Origin: Paracentrotus lividus | Taxonomy: Eukaryota > Echinodermata > Echinoidea > Camarodonta > Echinidae | NCBI GenBank assembly: GCA_940671915.1 | Contig: CALNVZ010003433.1 | Coordinates: 30,048,510-30,112,509 of the forward strand | Direction of reading: 5' to 3' | Length of the DNA stretch: 64,000 nt | Part shown: positions 11,626 through 24,336 of the stretch, piece after piece | Position numbering within the stretch: position 1 is the stretch's first letter | Layout of the letters: each line of letters begins with the position of its first letter | Made by a program: the position numbers and the translations under genes | Notes under the pieces: model-generated | What the model saw: the letters and a program-made list of their open reading frames with translations, nothing else | Told to the model about the DNA's origin: nothing | Database searches by the model: none

Positions 11626-12266
11626 TAAGGGTCTATTTATTATAATAAATAGTGAACGCTCCACCTTGCAACATTACTGGACTATATGAACTTCAAAATA
11701 AATTATCCTTCGTGCAGATCTATTTCACCGCTGCAGCCTCGAGAAACAAATCTGCACTCGGGATTATTTAGTATTTGTCGTACTTATAATCCAGTATATT
11801 GCGCGATAGATTGTACACTATTTATATAATATTATATATAGCGGAAGAAATTTAGACAAACACAAACACAACGATTCCCGGCGGAGGCAATTTTGCAACC
11901 TGAAATTCAAAATGGATGACAGCTCTGGGTTGTCCTTGAGTCAAGCTACGTCACTATTACTCTCTCTTATCGATTCTTGCTCTATATCATTATATATATA
12001 TATAATTTTATATATTTGTTCAATTCTTTATAATATATATATAATATATATATTAATATAAATCGTGTACAATCTATCGAGCAATATACTGGATTATAAG
12101 TACGACACATTCTAAATTATCCCGAGTGCAGTTTTGTTTTTTTCGAGGCCGCAGGCCGAGGTGAAATAGATCTGCACGAGGGGTAATTTAGTATTTGTAG
12201 TTCTTATAGTCCAATAATGTTGCAAGATAGAGCGTTCACTATTTATTATAGCAAATAGACCCCTAA
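11626..12266. mobile_element. Foldback hairpin at the palindrome centre
   Basis: TAAGGGTCTATTT at about 11626 faces AAATAGACCCCTA near 12252-12264. The inverted match continues through AATAGTGAACGCTC, TTGCAACATTA, TGCAGATCTATTTCACC and TACTTATAATCCAGTATATT, giving arms of about 200-250 bp around an AT-rich middle (about 11985-12060). Non-coding. Its right end abuts the right palindrome arm. Confidence 0.7.
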
Positions 12267-12377
12267 ATTAGGTTGACATTAGTTTGCCCCGATCTCCCCG
12301 GGACGCTGCCTGCGTAATACACGAACTGCCGTGGCATGCGCCGCAGTAAATTCTTTCCTCGAACTGAACGGTTTCTT

Positions 12378-12771
12378 CCCGGGGGGATCACTCAAAGAAA
12401 AAAGTGCTACCATGCGTGTCCCCACCCTGAAATGGACCCTAAACGTCTCATTGCATGAAGTCAAATTTGCACCCCTTTTCGACGTCAGACTGGAAAAACA
12501 CCCTAAATGGCGTAAACACCGTGAAATTTTGCCCCAAAACGCAATTTTCGCTGAAAACACCCCCTAAATGGCGTAAACACCGACAAAATTTCACCCTAAA
12601 CAGCAATTTTCGCTGAAAACACCCCTATTTTTATGAAAATGGCGACTAAATGAAAAAACACCCCTATTTTAAGGAAAGCGTCGACGCCGTCGAAAGGATG
12701 AAAACAGACCCTTTTCGACGCTTTTTGGGGACACGCATGCGTAGCATATCATATGGTGAGTGCCCCCCGGG
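12378..12771. mobile_element. CCCGGGGGG MITE, right-arm copy
   Basis: Mirror of 9859..10266, with the same ends and internal units. Confidence 0.65.
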
Positions 12772-12995
12772 GTTTCTACGTTGGTTAAAGATGTCAGTGC
12801 GAACGGGTAACTGCTCGCTAAGCGCTCCATGCCTATCCCTGGTTTATTCATCATTCTCAGCTGATCGTACTAGATTTAACCGGCAATACAATGCAAATAC
12901 GACATACGGGGCCTTCATCGATCAGGCAAGGGTATCCAACGCTATACAGTTATAACAATGTTCGTTTGGATGATTTCATGGTACTTTAAACTTAA

Positions 12996-14443
12996 GGGGT
13001 TATCTCACTGAGTTGCGAACGTTTGCGAACGAGGGCGAATTTAGAGATTATCGTATATAGAGAGATTGTAATCAAATTTGATTCAGTAGACCAGCCTTTC
13101 GACGTGAGGCGTTTTCTTTTGTTATGTGTCTTCCGGACAAAGGGGTATATATTGGAATGCAGGGATCTTCTCAAATGAATGGAGTCGAAATACAGGAATT
13201 CTTGTTATCCTGCATTGGCGCATGAATCGATTGTTTTTGGTTTAAACCACATTCCTTTCGATAAAGCCGGGATTTTCCATTGAAATAATTCGCCAAGAAG
13301 TTTTGAACTGTTTCAAAATTTCTAGGCGAATTTATCTATGATCGATTGCAAGTGCATAATTCTGTGTGTAAAATGGTTGAATATACATAAATAGGTTTAC
13401 TGATATTACTAAAATATATATGGAAAGGGTCAACATAAATTTGAATCGGATAAGAATTACTCGATGAAAAAAAATATATTTTCTCAAAATATGTTTGAAA
13501 TAATAATAATAATCCAGCGTATATAGTGTCTTTGATCATGTTCATTGGTATTGTCATTAACAATAACGCAAATAAAACATTCAGATTAACATTCGGGTGT
13601 GGCTGGGCGTTGGGGGTAATTGAGCTGGTAGTCATTTTCCTTTTCAATTATCATTACTATTATCAATCCATATTATTGTTATCATTTTGTTTTTTCATCT
13701 CTGCACCCATGACTGCATAATTGACAATCAATATCTCACTTTTGGCAATAATATGTGCAGTCACACTCACACACACGCACCCACGTACCTACACGAACCA
13801 AAAACGAAGCAAAAAATGACTTGTTTCATTGATATGTGTTCACAATTCAGTGAAATTACCCCCTTCGAGGGGCTGTGAGCCGGGGTGCTGGGGGGGGGGG
13901 CTTCAGCCCCCACTTCAGTTCTCAGCACACGTGTACAAAATTGCAAAAATGACCATGCATTTGTCATTTCTAGTCTCTTCAGCCCCCCCCCCTTCGGCTC
14001 AGCTCCTCTACTTTCAAAAACGCTCCACGGCCCTGCTTTTGATTGCATAAAAAAAGCAGTACAAAAGAAACATGCCAATACCATACAATATAACCCACCT
14101 GTACTTGCCTACAAGCAGTAGGCCTACAAAAGAAACATGCCATGATCATTCAGTACAACCCCTTTGTGCTTGCTTGCCTAACAGGCAGTACAAAAGAAAA
14201 CATGCCATGTTGATACAGTTAGATAACCTATTGAGCTTGCCTAACTAAGCAGCACAAAGAAAATATGCAATTCTTATACAACGAGATACCCTCTGAGCTT
14301 GGCTTACAAAGCATCGCTAAAGAAAGCACGAGATAACCCCTTTATGCTTGTCTAACAAAGCAGCACTAAAGAACGTTGGTAGATCCTCTCTATATATAAC
14401 ACTCTGTAAATTCGCCTGGGTTCGCAACCAGTGAGATACCCCC
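12996..14443. mobile_element. GGGGTATCTCACTG TIR element, right-arm copy
   Basis: Mirror of 8177..9630. The G/C runs near 13890-13910 and 13983-13991 differ in length from the left-arm copy. Confidence 0.6.
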
Positions 14444-15034
14444 TTTACTCTTTATTTGTTAATTTCCAATGCAAACTGCCTTATTTCACTCCAAAATTAA
14501 GAGAACGATCAGCCCGGCCGAGAACGAAACATGCAGTCATTGGCATGCGAGCGCTTCGCCAGCAGCTAGCTACCCGTCCACTCTGGCTTCGTGTAACATA
14601 AGGCACCCGTTGGGTTCGAGGAAATCGCTAGGTCGATCATGTCACTTCAGTTGCTTAAGTCCATTTTATTTCAAGAATACGATCACAAATATTCAAAGAA
14701 ACTGCAAAAATTGTTAATTTTTAAAGAATTATAATCGTCTTGTACAGATCCCGGTTTACCCTCGGTGAGTGAAACAAATGGATCGCTATCCGTGTTTAAA
14801 ATCCATTTTCGGCAATTTCGCAAATTTCACTCAGGTCGCGTCGCGTGATCAATTAATTAATCTTCAAGAGTATCGATATTATCGATATTTTCCCATTCAT
14901 TTAACACGGGCTTTCCCCTCCCAAATTGAAAGTTATATTGTACATATGTACATATAACTTTTTAAAGGTAGGTCCACGTGGTGTCAATCAAGCCAATCAC
15001 AGCTCTTATTTTCCTACCACTATCTACTATAATA

Positions 15035-16013
15035 CACTGTTGCTCATGAAGGTTGGATTTTTATTTTTAATGCGGTCCAGCCACATCATTTTGCTCCGGC
15101 TTTAATTTCTATAAATTGTTTGTCCCTCTCTCACTTTTCGGTTCCTTGCTATATCTTGGAAGTTCTCCCAGCCATTCCCGGGTATTGAAAAATAAAAACT
15201 GTTTGTCAACCCCCCCCCCCATGCCCATTTTGCCATCTTGTCACATTTTGGGGCCCTTTTTTGTTCACCCGGCTGGCCAAGCCTCCCTTGTCCTACCCTC
15301 AAGAAATGCGTGTGAATTATAAGGATTTTATTGTTCTTAAATAAATCTGTGTTTATGGTCACAGACTTAGATTTTTGTCTAGGGGGAGGGTCAAAGTTTA
15401 TTTTGAATTGGGTTTTAAATTAATTTTATTCATTTTTAAAACATGGAATTTATGTTTTCCCAAAATGTATTGTAGAATATCAGTTAAACAAAATCATAAT
15501 GAAAAATAGACCATGGTCACCATTTACAACCTTGTCATTAAGGCTGAAACAAAATTTTGGGGAAACAATAACAATTAAGGGTTCATGATTGTTTTCTATT
15601 TCCTTTGTTTTGACCATAAAGTCAGGATAAAAATTTCAATTGTTCACCGATCTCACTTTTGACTTCAACCCCCTCATAGACAAGAGACCTAAGCCTGTGA
15701 CTTAAACCTTGATTTAACGTAAAGAAAATAACAGCCCTACATTTTTGACGCTTCTCACGGGGGTAGGACGGAGGGGGCTTTGGTTAGCCGGGGTAAACAA
15801 AAAAGGGCCCCAGAATAAGAGAAATTGGCAGATATGGGCATTGTGGGGGTTGGCGAACCTTGTTTTATTTGTCATCCCCCGGGAATGATTGAGGACGTCA
15901 AAGACATGTCGAGAGTCCCGAAAAGTGAAGCGGGGACAAATAATTGCAAGAAATTAAAGCCGGGATGTTGGTGGAGCTTACAAAAAAATTTCCAACCTTT
16001 ATGAGTGACAGTG
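15035..16013. mobile_element. CACTGT...ACAGTG foldback element, right-arm copy
   Basis: Mirror of 6577..7574, bounded on the right by a (TA)n tract at about 16013-16045. Confidence 0.65.
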
Positions 16014-17557
16014 TATATATATATATTATATATATATATATATATTGGGGAGGGATTTGTCTTGACCTTCGACCCTGACCTTCGCCTTTTTTTCTTGAAT
16101 ATTTAGCATCAGTAGTATAGGCGTATTTTTATTGAAAACGGCTGTGAAAAAGTTTTGCGGAGTATATAGTGTGATAAAACGTTTGCGGGTGTGAAAGAGA
16201 ACATAGAGACAGAAAGAGAGTATGTGTAAAAGAACAGAAGGAGAGAGAGAGAGAGAATAGAAAATGAAATTTAAAGCGTATATTCGAAGACTTATATCGC
16301 AATATGGTAATTATAATCTGTCCTAATTATTGGTAAATTGCTGAAGTATGAAGTAAATAATAAAAATGGCTTGTTCTGTTAATGATGGTTATAATGATAA
16401 TAACAATGACAACAATGATAATAATAATCAAAGGAAAAAAAATCGCGCAAGCCAGAATCAAACACGAAATTGAAACTTAAGAAAGTCACATTTCCCCCTT
16501 GATGAAGGACGCGTGCGAGAAAGAAAATTGCCGTACGAGAAAAGAAAGTCATATTTCATAATGCAGTTGACGAAACATTTCCAGCGAAGGCAAAAACAAC
16601 CTACAATATATTCAAGGTAAGCAAGAATAAAGAAAGGTAACAAAACCAATTTGAGTACGTATATAGTTTACACAATGTACCTGTTCAAAAGATGGACAAA
16701 AGTTTACCTGGAAATTAAATAATTTAACAAAAAAGAGACTGCTTTTTAAACATTACAAAATCGAATTATTCTTACCTCGTAGAAGATTTTTGTATTCAGC
16801 CGCTCGTCTGCATGTGTGATTGGATAATAAAGGGAGCAATTCTTGCTTTTACATGCATTACAAGTAGACTGTTTAAAGTCATTTCAAAATGTTACTGAAT
16901 ACCGTATTTTTCTTTAACACGTGTACGTATAGAGTCAAAGGGGCCCTCTCTTTGGAACTCAACAGAGAAAATAATTATTATTTGTTCTTCCTCTGTAACC
17001 CAAACAATTACTTTCTTTGAAGGATAATTAACATTATTGCAACAATTCGGAATTTCTACTATCGTGATAATTTTAACTGTTTTTTGTTTGTTTGTTTGTT
17101 TTTATATTATGTTGTACTATGTATAATGACATTTTTGTAACTATGCTTTCTTGAGTCGAAATAAATACCATTTATTATTATTATATTATATAACTTTATC
17201 GAATAATCATTTGAAAAGATTGGAAAAATTAGTTATATTATAACTATATATATGTATAGGGGATATCAATTTAAATGTATTTAATGGACAGAAATTATGG
17301 CACTCGAAAAAAAAAACCAAAAAACAGAATGTACAAGATTATGTAAACAGGAAAAGTGTTTACAAGCTCTTTTTTTCTCTCTTTCTCTCTCATTTTCCCT
17401 GTAGCTTTTTCTTTCTAACACGCAAGTTAATACAGTAATTATGACTATCAACATTTCAACTAACATAATGTTTTTAACGATTCTTCGAACATAAGCAAGA
17501 ATATTATACAGTATATCGCCAGTGCAGTACAATATTTGAAACATCATGTACATGATG

Positions 17558-17597
<40 letters not shown>

Positions 17598-17599
17598 AA

Positions 17600-17841
17600 A
17601 GAGCTTACATGCAAAGGGACTAAATCCACTTTTGATGAAAATTGAGTTATTATATCAGGCCATTGTTCAGGTACGTACCCGTCTTTTAAAGAAAAAAAAA
17701 TCTTAAATGTTAATTTCAACTGTAAGAAAATGCATTTTGTTATATCCCTTTTCTATAGACGCGTGTACAAAATCTGGTAAACAAATGCCATTTTCTTGAA
17801 GTTTATAAAAGTGGATAAAGTCCCTTTTGCATGTAAACTCT
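17600..17841. mobile_element. ~245-bp MITE, right-arm copy
   Basis: Mirror of 4719..4963, with ends AGAGCTTACATGCAAAGGG and CCCTTTTGCATGTAAACTCT. Confidence 0.6.
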
Positions 17842-19127
17842 TCCATACTAAAATCTATATAAGATTTTCAATACTTAGTAACATATACAAAATAAAATAC
17901 AACTATATATACATAATGAAATACAAATATATACATAATAATTAATACAACTGAACAGCTAATATACCGATCTGTAACAATCTGAAAAATATTACTGTAC
18001 TGTAGTGTAATCCCACACCCTCTAGAATTTATTCCTGTGACATACATGACATAAGGGCGACTGAAGGGGCGTCACACTGAGGTCGTTCTTTAACGTTCTA
18101 TAACGTTCTTGCCCGTTCTTTAAAAAATTACTGAACGGGCTTTGGTCGGGTTGGAACTTATAACTTTGAAAAATGATTTCTTGAATACGATACTAGGCAG
18201 TTCATAAATAGTTCTCGTTACGTCAATTCCGTCTTTATCGCGTCCGCATACGTTGTTATCCAGTTCAGACCGAGTAAACGCTCTTTCACTCTATACCGGT
18301 CGTAGCACGTCCAAACCGTCACTAAAAGTGCCTATGCGCAGCATGATAAAAGTCAGGTACCATGTTCGTAGTACGTTCATCTCGTTCAGAGTAAGTCCTA
18401 CCCATTTAACGAACGTTGTCACTACGTTTAATTTTAGAACTGGAGCCAGTACGATTTTTTTTTAACATGTTAAAAAAAAATCGGAATGCCTTTCCGTTCT
18501 CTCCGTTCGGCCCGTTCACCAAGTTCGTAAACAGATTGTGAACGGTCTGTACTAGATTCTAAAAGGTCTGTATTACGTTCAGTCCGTGTGTAAACAGATT
18601 AAGCCCGTTCACCAAGACTACCAAGAACGCAGTGAGAACTAGCTCAGTGTGACGGGAATTATGACATGCCGTTCTGTTTAAAATTGAAACGTATTGTTAT
18701 CCAAGCCCGTGCTATAAATCCTGAGCAGATTGAAATAGGTCTCAAGTACGTCCACTCCGTGTGTACTTAGATTAAGCCCGTTCTGCAATAATTTCAATAA
18801 CATCGTAAGAATTGTTCAGTGTGATAGTAGTATAAGCAAATAGATCAGCTGTTTAATTGCCACACATTAATGTTACAATATTATAGAAATCTCACAACTT
18901 TTAGAATAAATATGAAAAACGACCATTGGTCCGAAAAGAACGCGTAACATTTGACCTAATTATTTCTGGATTAAGATGAACAACGTTCGTATACAGTCCT
19001 CAATACTCCATCACGTCTCTGCCTCGTCTGCAGTCCATTTGTAATCTAGTTAAAATGGGTGAAAAATGACCGTTTCCACGAACAGAGCCCGTCTGAAACA
19101 ATCCAAACCCGTCAGTTAGTTGCAACC

Positions 19128-19793
19128 AAAAAAAAAAAAAAATGGTACAGTCGGGAAAAAATAATTGAGGTATGAAATCTTCTCAAATGATGTGTGAATG
19201 TGGTACCAACTTAAAGCCAAAAGATTCTTCTCGCTGATGCACTTTTTTTTGTATAATTTGCTTTTGTAAAATAAAATTTATGCTAAATCTTGTGCGGCGA
19301 TGAGCTAATCGAAATTACACACATCTATTGTCTCGCTGTGCTGAATTCATGGCTATTATGTGCGAAACCTATAGAGAAGCATGCGCAAAGTATTCTTTTT
19401 TTTTCTTGATTAAAGAAAACTGGTCATATCTCAAGATCTACAGCACCAAAAATGATGGGAAAAAGTTGCAAAAGAAAGCCTGATTTTCCTACTTTATCAA
19501 AATATCAAACCATTTTAGAATGTGTCAATTTAATGTTGTCCAACTGTACCATTTTATTTGACACAGACTGTATACCTTGCATGCCTTGGAACAAATTTTT
19601 ACTGGTAACAAAATGGTTTTCAGCTCACCCAGATATAGTTGTAACACTCGAAGCTATTGTGACCGAAATCGTCAATTAGTTTTATTATTTTGTGCTGATC
19701 GACGAAGATAGCAAGCCGTCAAGTTAGTGAGATGCGTTGAGATGCAAAGGTAGTAGCACATGTCAAATAAATCACATAAAGAGCTGTACATAC
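19128..19793. other. Sequence between the palindrome and FReD copy B, no gene called
   Basis: It starts with the A-run that ends the right arm. A plus-strand frame at 19452..19679 (75 codons from ATG, TAG stop) shows no family I recognise. In copy A the last FReD exon lies about 940 bp beyond the corresponding exon; no such exon is found here before the palindrome begins. Confidence 0.4.
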
Positions 19794-20058
19794 CTGTAGC
19801 ATGAGCATAGTCTGGGCTAACTCTTAGCCTGTAACTAGAGCTCTCTTCAGCCACCAGGAAGGACCTATGTTTTGCCTTTAGTCGTGTTCCATTGACACTC
19901 GTCAGCTCTATGTGGAGACGGTAGTTTCTCTGACTGGTGATACGGTGAATTAATTCATTCCCTAGCCAGAACTCTGTGGAAAGATTTCCGAACCCATTTG
20001 CGTACTCTTCCCACAAACGATCGAAATCCACACTACCATCGTAACGCCTTTCTATGAC
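19794..20058 (-). CDS. FReD copy B exon 6 (middle of FReD)
   Basis: 265 nt, acceptor AATGTAG at the 20058 side and donor ACAG|GTATGT. It begins VIERRYDGSVDFDRLWEEYA and carries the family signature GFGNLSTEFWLGNELIH. It ends in phase 1 (one G). Confidence 0.85.
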
Positions 20059-20279
20059 CTACATTCCAACAAAAAAGTAAAACATTAATAACGCTGATAA
20101 CTATAAATAAAAAGATACTTACACCGTTAATTTTAATTCATACGAGCTTTACTAATAAGGTTGGCAGTTTGGAATTATTTCCCTATTTCAAATCAATTAG
20201 CCTAACTTTGAAATTAAAGTGATATGGTGGATTTTTTTTCCTCCAGATTTTGAGACGTCAAAACTAGAAATACCTATTA

Positions 20280-20765
20280 ATGAAGGAGGCCGAGGTGTGT
20301 GTATACACAAATTTTCTTAGACCTGTGGTGCTATACGGCAGTGAAACCTGGACTCTGACTCCCAAACTCAAGAGCAGGATTTAGGCAACCGAGATGAGGG
20401 TACTACGTCTCTCATCAATGGTTTAACCAGGAGAGATAGAGTCCGCAATGTACACATCAGAAATGCCCTCAAGGGGAATCAGCGCTGACCATCATAGAGA
20501 GGAATGATCAATCACGATGGTAGGGACACGTACTACAAACCAAAACGATATACAAAACCAGGGACCCTAAGAAGATGCACAAAATAATGGAGGTTGAAAA
20601 AGAAATGACCGATCGAGAGGCCTAAAAAGAGTTGGGAGGACCGGTGTATAATGGAAGATAAGGATTTCAACGAAGTTAAATCAATGGTCCAGAGCTGACT
20701 GGGACGACTGATACAGAGGCTGTTAATGACAGGCCAACTGGCTTACAGGCATCCGGGTGAAGAGG
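20280..20765 (+). pseudogene. Reverse transcriptase C-terminal relic (RTE/BovB-like LINE)
   Basis: Conceptual translation gives VVLYGSETWTLTPKLKSRI, then TEMRVLRL, RRDRVRN, a WGHVLQTK block and later WS.ADWDD, the usual order at the C-terminal end of RTE-type non-LTR reverse transcriptases. Stops and frameshifts interrupt every frame, and the catalytic domain is absent. It lies in the intron between copy B exons 5 and 6, in the opposite orientation to the gene. Confidence 0.6.
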
Positions 20766-21238
20766 AGAATAAAAAAAACTCAAAACATAATTATTTCCTA
20801 AGAAATTTACCAAGAAATCGCTTCTTAATTTAAGGGGAGATTTTGGGTTGATATGGCTTCAAATTGATATCAGTAAATCGTGCTGGTAGATCATTAGTAA
20901 ATTATTTAAAAAAAGGGGGGGGGATCTGATCCTTGCATTACAAAGAAAAATTAAAAGATCATAAATGAAAATTAAAAGCTGCAAAATCCTTAGAAGCCAC
21001 ATTAATACTTTATCTTCTGGAATCATATATTTTCTTGACATTTGACCGGAAAATTATTTCCGGTTGCTCTAGCGCGTTATACCGTGATTTTAGCGAATTT
21101 TAATATATTGGTAACGCCAGTTCTCCTGTATGTTCATGAGGTTGGAATTAGGCCTAGCTGCATCACTAGTCTAATACAGAAATGATATTATTTTGTTACA
21201 TCAATTAATAGCAGATGTATAAATTATTATCAAATTAC

Positions 21239-21366
21239 CAGCAATCCAAAGACACCTGTAAATCTGCACCAAACGTCAAAAGGCCCTTCTGTTACTCCGT
21301 TTGACGTAGTACAGATCTGGTACACCCCGCTCTCGTTATAGCCTGCGTCTAGAATATCCTTGCAAT
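21239..21366 (-). CDS. FReD copy B exon 5 (start of FReD)
   Basis: 128 nt, acceptor TTTTTCAG, donor CTG|GTAATT, fully open. Reads CKDILDAGYNESGVYQICTT and FDVWCRFTG, the opening Cys and first strand pair of a fibrinogen C-terminal domain. Enters phase 1, leaves phase 0. Confidence 0.85.
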
Positions 21367-21379
21367 CTGAAAAACATAC

Positions 21380-22130
21380 TGTTAAGATGAGGAAAGGGGG
21401 GTGGGATGAAATAAATGTATTAAAAGTTGCTCTTTATTAATGGAAAAACTCGTAATGCCACGGTTTTCTGCACCTTGTGAGTTGGGGTTGTGTGAAAAAA
21501 TTGCCTCTGTCATTTTTCCTATTGTATAGGCCTATACCTTACACTAAATCGAATTCAATTCTTGGTTGGTTGGTTGATTGAATAAATATTGACAGTCATG
21601 AATCCGTTTAATTATTCACGTCTAAGAACGTCACCATACGAAAGACGTGATAGGATTTTTTTTTTTAAAACCTGGGTCACCTCCGTGTCAGTTCATAGGA
21701 TGATGCAGAGAGTTGACCCATTCCTTATTCTAGTCATCCTGATCCATATCTAAGTCATCGAGGTCGAGGTACATAACAACCACCAAGCAGGGTCCGTTAT
21801 TGGTCGTGGCCATATCCTTCGATCTGTTTATATCTTAGGTAAAAAAAGTAATTTTGATTCCTGCAAACAAAATTGTTTCAAGATATTATCCACGTTATTA
21901 ACAAGGGACAGGTACATAATGTAGTGCGCAGTAAGGCACCATTATTTTATCGAATGAAACTCGGTTGGCGAGCCTCCAAGATAGCAAATTGGTTTGTAGT
22001 GTGTATGTCACAAAGTCGATAGAGATTGCTAGATTATCTACAGTTTGAAGACATAACGCTCCAAACATTTTGAAAATAATATTGAACCATGTGAACAGTC
22101 AAAGGTAAACACCATTTACTAATATAATCA
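21380..22130. other. Intron of copy B, nothing recognised
   Basis: AT-rich, with a poly-T run near 21657-21665; no repeat or ORF of note. Confidence 0.4.
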
Positions 22131-22135
22131 CTTAC

Positions 22136-22237
22136 GTTCACATTTAGTGCCATATCTCCCGCTAGGGCAGAGACACTCATGTCCATCAAATGTTTCCATG
22201 CAAGTACCTCCATACAAACAGGGGCTGCTGAGGCAAT
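22136..22237 (-). CDS. FReD copy B exon 4 (EGF-like module)
   Basis: 102 nt, phase 1 in and out, donor C|GTAAGT. Reads CLSSPCLYGGTCMETFDGHE then CLCPSGRYGTKCE: six Cys in EGF spacing (C-x4-C-x5-C-x8-C-x1-C-x8-C). One module only. Confidence 0.85.
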
Positions 22238-22363
22238 CTACGGAAGAGACGACAAAATTCATAGTCCACATGTTTATCAATACCTGCTCAGGGGAACATA
22301 TCATGATATCACCACAAGCAACATTTGTATACATACTGTGCAACATACTTTTCGTCATAGAGA

Positions 22364-22800
22364 AGTGTGGAAGTGTCGTGGTCTAGTGGTCTCACCACTG
22401 GGACTGGTCAATTGCACAACCAAGAACCGTAGTAGTTTCGATATGTCCCACGCACACCACGAACACGTCTTATGAACGTTCCTTCGACGCAATAAGGCTA
22501 TACAACTAACTTTACCTATCGCATGTTGTCAAATCGCTTACGCCCACCCCGATTTGGGTGATGTATAAAAACTAATCTAGATCCGGGTGTTACCACAGTC
22601 CGAAAATGGACTCTAACCATTTAGAGATATTGGTAGATTAGGGGCGTACAAGCCCCAAAATGCAAATTCCGGTATTCGCTTAAGCATGGTTGTGCGTCCT
22701 AACGGCCCTTGATGCCCGCGCTGGAAATACTCCCCTGGCCAATGCTGAAATTGGCCTGCACTCCGCTATCAACGCCCCGTGCAAGAAGAAATCGAAAAAA
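22364..22800 (+). mobile_element. Degenerate tRNA-derived SINE-like sequence
   Basis: TGGTCTAGTGG at about 22379 fits a pol III A box and TTTCGATATGTCCC at about 22436 is a weak B box; the spacing fits a tRNA head. The stems do not pair well enough for a working tRNA. The body boundary is uncertain. Confidence 0.35.
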
Positions 22801-23400
22801 TAAGAACATAGAAAACTCTCAATGAAGGAATAATAATAATAATAGAGTAGATTAAATATCCCGGTTTCTTGAGGTTAAAAGCAGCCATTTATACCTGTTA
22901 TATACATGGATAAGCGACCTTATATGCGCTGTACAGTATATTTATATACTAACAGGCCCTTTGGAGTTCGTGCGTTAAAGCGCTTTATTAATTGAAACCT
23001 GGATCATTTTCAGAACTCCGGCACTGTTACAGCGTGCACTCAATCTCCCCCATTCCAATATCCAGCGGTTCGCCCGCCGGTCTATTCCGCACCCAATAGA
23101 TGACACCCATATTATTGTTTACAAACTAATGGTGGCAATTATTGTTCTCTATGTTTTGTTAATGATTTAAAATGGAATGGTGGAATTGTGCTGTTTCATG
23201 TGTTATGTATTGTGGAGTGAGATTACCAAATGATTCATTCATACAAATAATTAATATCTATATATAATATATCTCACATAGATACTCCAATGATAATAAT
23301 CTGACCACTACCTCATCAAATATCACTTGTAACAAATCACAAGTAGAACAGAGAGCACACCAGACATTAGTCACAGAGGTCATTCATTATCTTTTTTTTC
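22801..23400. other. Intron of copy B, nothing recognised
   Basis: AT-rich filler with short ATA/TATA runs at about 23265-23275. Confidence 0.35.
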
Positions 23401-23403
23401 TTG

Positions 23404-23772
23404 TTAGTTCCTGGCGACACAACACACCTCATGTGACTTGTATTGATTAGTATAACGTTCCCATTGACTCTTAAATGTGAACTCGAAATGGAGGGAGTTC
23501 TCATCCAATATTCCTTCCGTTGTAATTCCCGCTTCCCTAGGCCACTTCCACCGTGCGCCAGAAAGGCCATGTGGAGACCGTTTGCACAAGTACACTTTCA
23601 TACCCATTATTCTTGGTGAAGGTTTCCATAGCTCCCTATATATATCCCTCTTCAATGGGTTTAGAAGCTTCCCAATTTCTTCCCTTCTCATTTCTCGCTT
23701 GATTTCATTCACATACACCAATTTATAGGTACAACAAAAATGGCGGGTCTTTTTGTTATCCCAATCATGCAA
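23404..23772 (-). other. Unassigned ORF inside copy B (possible extra exon)
   Basis: This 122-codon minus-strand frame is the longest near copy B and lies between exon 3 and the EGF exon. It has paired Cys (HFCCTYKLVYVNEI at the start, HEVCCVARN at the end) and a basic central part. No family is recognised, and no phase-1 acceptor/donor pair fits it cleanly between exons 3 and 4. Copy A has no counterpart that I can see. It could be an extra extracellular domain, a relic or chance. Confidence 0.2.
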
Positions 23773-24336
23773 GCATAGAGGACCGAATTGGTAATTTGTT
23801 AATCAATAATTTGCGTTAACACCTCACATTATTTGTGGAGTTGTTATTTAAATTCGTTACATTTAAGTGATAATTATTCCATAGCCATGATACAGCATAC
23901 TTCAATAAGTTGCACTCATCATCTATCGTATTCCTACCATGCTTTGCGACACTTCTTCCTGTAATATGTACATTCTTGTATGCGACAAAATAAAAACCGT
24001 GAGTCACTTAGGATCCGAATAACTAATAGATTACTAAAATAGGTTTTCTTACGTTTGATAGATCCATCAATTTCTTCTAAATAAATTTTGTCTATGTTTA
24101 GTAGTCGCTGCCAATGTAAATTAATTATGCCAGTAGGAAGGTATATAGCTGCTTTTGTGGATAACAAGTAAATCAATTAACAGAAAATTCCTGTTATAAC
24201 ACATAGTATCATTAACGTATAATGATAGGTAAGCAATGGTAAGTACCGTCGTGATTTCACTAATTCTCTGTGGTATAATTCGCTTGGTTTTAAAGTTATA
24301 GATCATACTATACAACCCACAAACACACCGATTCAC

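Larger units (their letters stand above)
12268..19127 (-). repeat. Right arm of the ~7 kb inverted repeat
   Basis: Reverse complement of 3415..10379 in full, with scattered small indels and substitutions. It ends abruptly at 19127, where a run of about 15 A replaces the sequence that continues outside the left arm. ORFs in this arm mirror those in the left arm, are mostly interrupted differently, and are not taken as genes. Confidence 0.9.

Noticed and set aside
3415..19127. Polinton/Maverick or other giant DNA transposon with 7-kb TIRs
   Set aside because: No integrase, polymerase, capsid or transposase frame is present; the spacer holds a host FReD exon and the arms are mosaics of smaller elements.
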